From: Glycomyces sp. L485
Lineage (GTDB): Bacteria; Actinomycetota; Actinomycetes; Mycobacteriales; Micromonosporaceae
DNA: 55,892 bases
Reading direction: 5' to 3'
NCBI RefSeq assembly: GCF_022548875.1
Contig: NZ_JAKZEW010000031.1
Coordinates: forward strand, 1 to 55,892
A model generated the notes under the pieces. The model was not told where the DNA came from. It saw only the letters and a list, made by a program, of their open reading frames with translations, and did not search any database. This document shows, piece after piece, positions 54,371-55,892 of the stretch. Position 1 is the stretch's first letter. Each line of letters starts with the position of its first letter. Position numbers and translations under genes: made by a program.

Positions 54371-55648
54371 GTGGCACCGAATGAAAACGCGAGTGAGACA
54401 CCGATCGACCTCGTCGTGGTCGGTCAGGGCTATGTCGGGCTCCCGCTCGCTCAGGCCGCGACCGCCAAGGGGCTCAACGTGGTCGGACTCGACCGCTCGA
54501 AGCGCGTCGTCGCCGCCCTGAACGGCGGCACCAGCCACATCGACGACATCACCGACGATGAGCTCGGCAACATGCTCCGAAAGGGATACACCGCCTCGAC
54601 CGACGCCTCGGTCCAGGCGCGTGCCAAGGCGATCGTCATCTGCGTGCCGACGCCGCTTTCCGAGGTCGGCGGCCCGGACCTGACCGCCGTCACCTCCGCG
54701 GCGCGGTCGGCCGGCGACCACCTGATGAGCGGCACGCTCGTGGTTTTGGAGTCCACCACCTACCCGGGCACCACAGAGGAGGTCGTCGCCCCGATCCTGG
54801 AGAAGAACGGCCTCAAGGCCGGCGAGGACTTCCATCTCGCCTTCTCGCCCGAGCGCGTCGATCCGGGCAACCCGATCTACGGGATCGTCAACACCCCCAA
54901 GGTCGTCGGCGGCCTCACCCCGGACTGCACCGCGGCGGCCGCGGCGCTCTACAGCCAGTTCATCGACACCGTCGTCGAGGCGAAGGGCACCCGCGAGGCG
55001 GAGATGGCGAAGCTGCTGGAGAACACCTACCGGCACGTGAACATCGCTCTGGTCAACGAGATGGCGGTCTTCTGCCGCGAGCTCGGCGTCGACCTGTGGG
55101 ACGCGATCGGCCTGGCCAAGACCAAGCCGTTCGGCTACCAGGCCTTCTACCCCGGGCCCGGCGTCGGCGGGCACTGCATCCCGATCGACCCGAACTATCT
55201 GTCCTACAAGGTCCGCACGCTCGGCTACCCATTCCGATTCGTCGAGCTGGCCCAGGAGATCAACAACCGGATGCCCGAGTACGTGGTCAGCCGGGCGATG
55301 GCGAGTCTGAACAAGAACCGCCTGGCGCTGTCGCGCTCGCGCGTGCTGCTACTGGGCGTCACCTACAAGCCCGACATCGCCGACCAGCGCGAATCGCCCT
55401 CCGAGCCGGTTGCGAAGAAGCTCATCGATGCCGGTGCCGAGGTGGCCTACCACGACCCGCATGTCGAGACGTGGTCCGTGAACGGTCGCGAGGTGGAGCG
55501 GGTCACCGAGCTCTCCTCGGCGAAGGCGGACCTGGCGATCGTGCTGACGAACCACAGCGAGTACACCGCCGAGTCGCTTCCCGACGGTGTGGCGGTCCTC
55601 GATACGCGCGGAGCCCTGCGCGGTGTCGAAGGCGTCGAGCTGCTCTGA
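54371..55648 (+). CDS. UDP-N-acetylhexosamine 6-dehydrogenase (WbpA-like)
   Basis: The 425-residue dehydrogenase has VVVGQGYVGLPLAQAA (Rossmann), STTYPGTTEEVV, LLENTYRHVNIALVNE and FYPGPGVGGHCIPIDPNYL with the catalytic Cys. LGVTYKPDIADQRESPS is in the C-terminal domain. The GxGVGGHCIPIDP block matches WbpA, which makes UDP-GlcNAc-uronic acid. The GTG has AAAGGA seven bases upstream. A strong terminator follows, so it is probably monocistronic. Confidence 0.9.
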   Translation: MAPNENASETPIDLVVVGQGYVGLPLAQAATAKGLNVVGLDRSKRVVAALNGGTSHIDDITDDELGNMLRKGYTASTDASVQARAKAIVICVPTPLSEVGGPDLTAVTSAARSAGDHLMSGTLVVLESTTYPGTTEEVVAPILEKNGLKAGEDFHLAFSPERVDPGNPIYGIVNTPKVVGGLTPDCTAAAAALYSQFIDTVVEAKGTREAEMAKLLENTYRHVNIALVNEMAVFCRELGVDLWDAIGLAKTKPFGYQAFYPGPGVGGHCIPIDPNYLSYKVRTLGYPFRFVELAQEINNRMPEYVVSRAMASLNKNRLALSRSRVLLLGVTYKPDIADQRESPSEPVAKKLIDAGAEVAYHDPHVETWSVNGREVERVTELSSAKADLAIVLTNHSEYTAESLPDGVAVLDTRGALRGVEGVELL

Positions 55649-55667
55649 AGGAACGAACAGACGACAT

Positions 55668-55705
55668 CCGCCGCGGGCCCACGTGAGGCCCGCGGCGGTT
55701 TTTGT
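55668..55705 (+). terminator. Rho-independent terminator
   Basis: A perfect 12-bp stem (CCGCCGCGGGCC and complement) with a 7-base loop is followed by TTTTTGTT. It begins 20 bp after the dehydrogenase stop. It is the clearest terminator in the window. Confidence 0.92.
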
Positions 55706-55892
55706 TGCCCGACTGCTGTCGCGGCGCCTGGGGAGGCCTGAAATGGCCCTTGTTCGGTAGGCGGCGTCTTTCTCGTGGGTGGTTGTTGTGCGCCAAGGGC
55801 AGCAGCGACGAAGGCGTGAGTGGATGGGCGGGCTCGGTCTCGGGCCGCCTGGCCGAGTGAGGTCGGACGAGACTTCCTCGTGTTGTGTTGGG
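55706..55892. other. Right-end non-coding segment
   Basis: The last 187 bases carry no recognisable gene start or domain on either strand. The open frames are short and Arg-rich. Confidence 0.4.

Overview
The window is high-GC DNA with short intergenic gaps, many GTG starts and frequent 4-bp ATGA/GTGA gene overlaps. Together with a complete egtABCD ergothioneine operon, a bldG-type STAS/anti-sigma pair beside hppA and topA, a lysine-repeat tail on topoisomerase I and a DUF3263 protein, this points to a mycelial or related actinomycete. The genus cannot be fixed from the sequence; a Glycomycetaceae-like organism is only a guess. No rRNA, tRNA, CRISPR array or complete insertion sequence was seen.

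Layout. (1) 421-9625, minus strand: a seven-gene wall-polysaccharide operon with an aminotransferase, a Gfo/Idh/MocA oxidoreductase, a TarS-like GT2, a nucleotide-sugar dehydrogenase and three GT-B glycosyltransferases. (2) 9772-18094: a sugar-phosphate isomerase-like protein, a Cys-rich protein, two convergent membrane-anchored CDP-polyol phosphotransferase (TagF-like) paralogues around a perfect terminator hairpin, a nucleotidyltransferase, an IspD/TarI-like cytidylyltransferase and a GT4. (3) 18326-34614: housekeeping and regulatory genes: topA, hppA, the bldG pair, a DUF1998 helicase, nitrobindin, a HAD phosphatase, DUF3263, an APC permease, a PAP2 phosphatase, mdh, a TauE/SafE exporter and a flavoprotein disulfide reductase. 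(4) 34695-38943: egtABCD. (5) 38940-43640: acyl-CoA dehydrogenase, UDP-glucose dehydrogenase, UbiX and a polysaccharide deacetylase. (6) 43655-55648: a second surface-polymer region with a DUF5941 CDP-alcohol phosphotransferase, a TagH-like ABC ATPase, a GT2-GT-B fusion, twin GT2 paralogues, another GT2 and a WbpA-like dehydrogenase.

Reading the two polymer regions together, the most economical inference is a wall teichoic-acid-like poly(polyol phosphate), possibly ribitol phosphate, because of the TarI-like and TarS-like genes. It would be decorated or accompanied by an amino-uronic acid polymer (WbpA/WbpB/WbpE-like enzymes). Some expected parts are absent from the window: a WbpD-like acetyltransferase, an ABC-2 permease for the ATPase, a TarJ-like reductase and egtE.

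The most interesting regulatory signal is a set of 11-nt-spaced GTTCACC-type direct repeats at 54177-54205, with a second pair at 54249-54266. They lie in the divergent promoter region between a glycosyltransferase and the WbpA-like dehydrogenase and resemble actinomycete PHO boxes. This suggests phosphate control of wall polymer synthesis.
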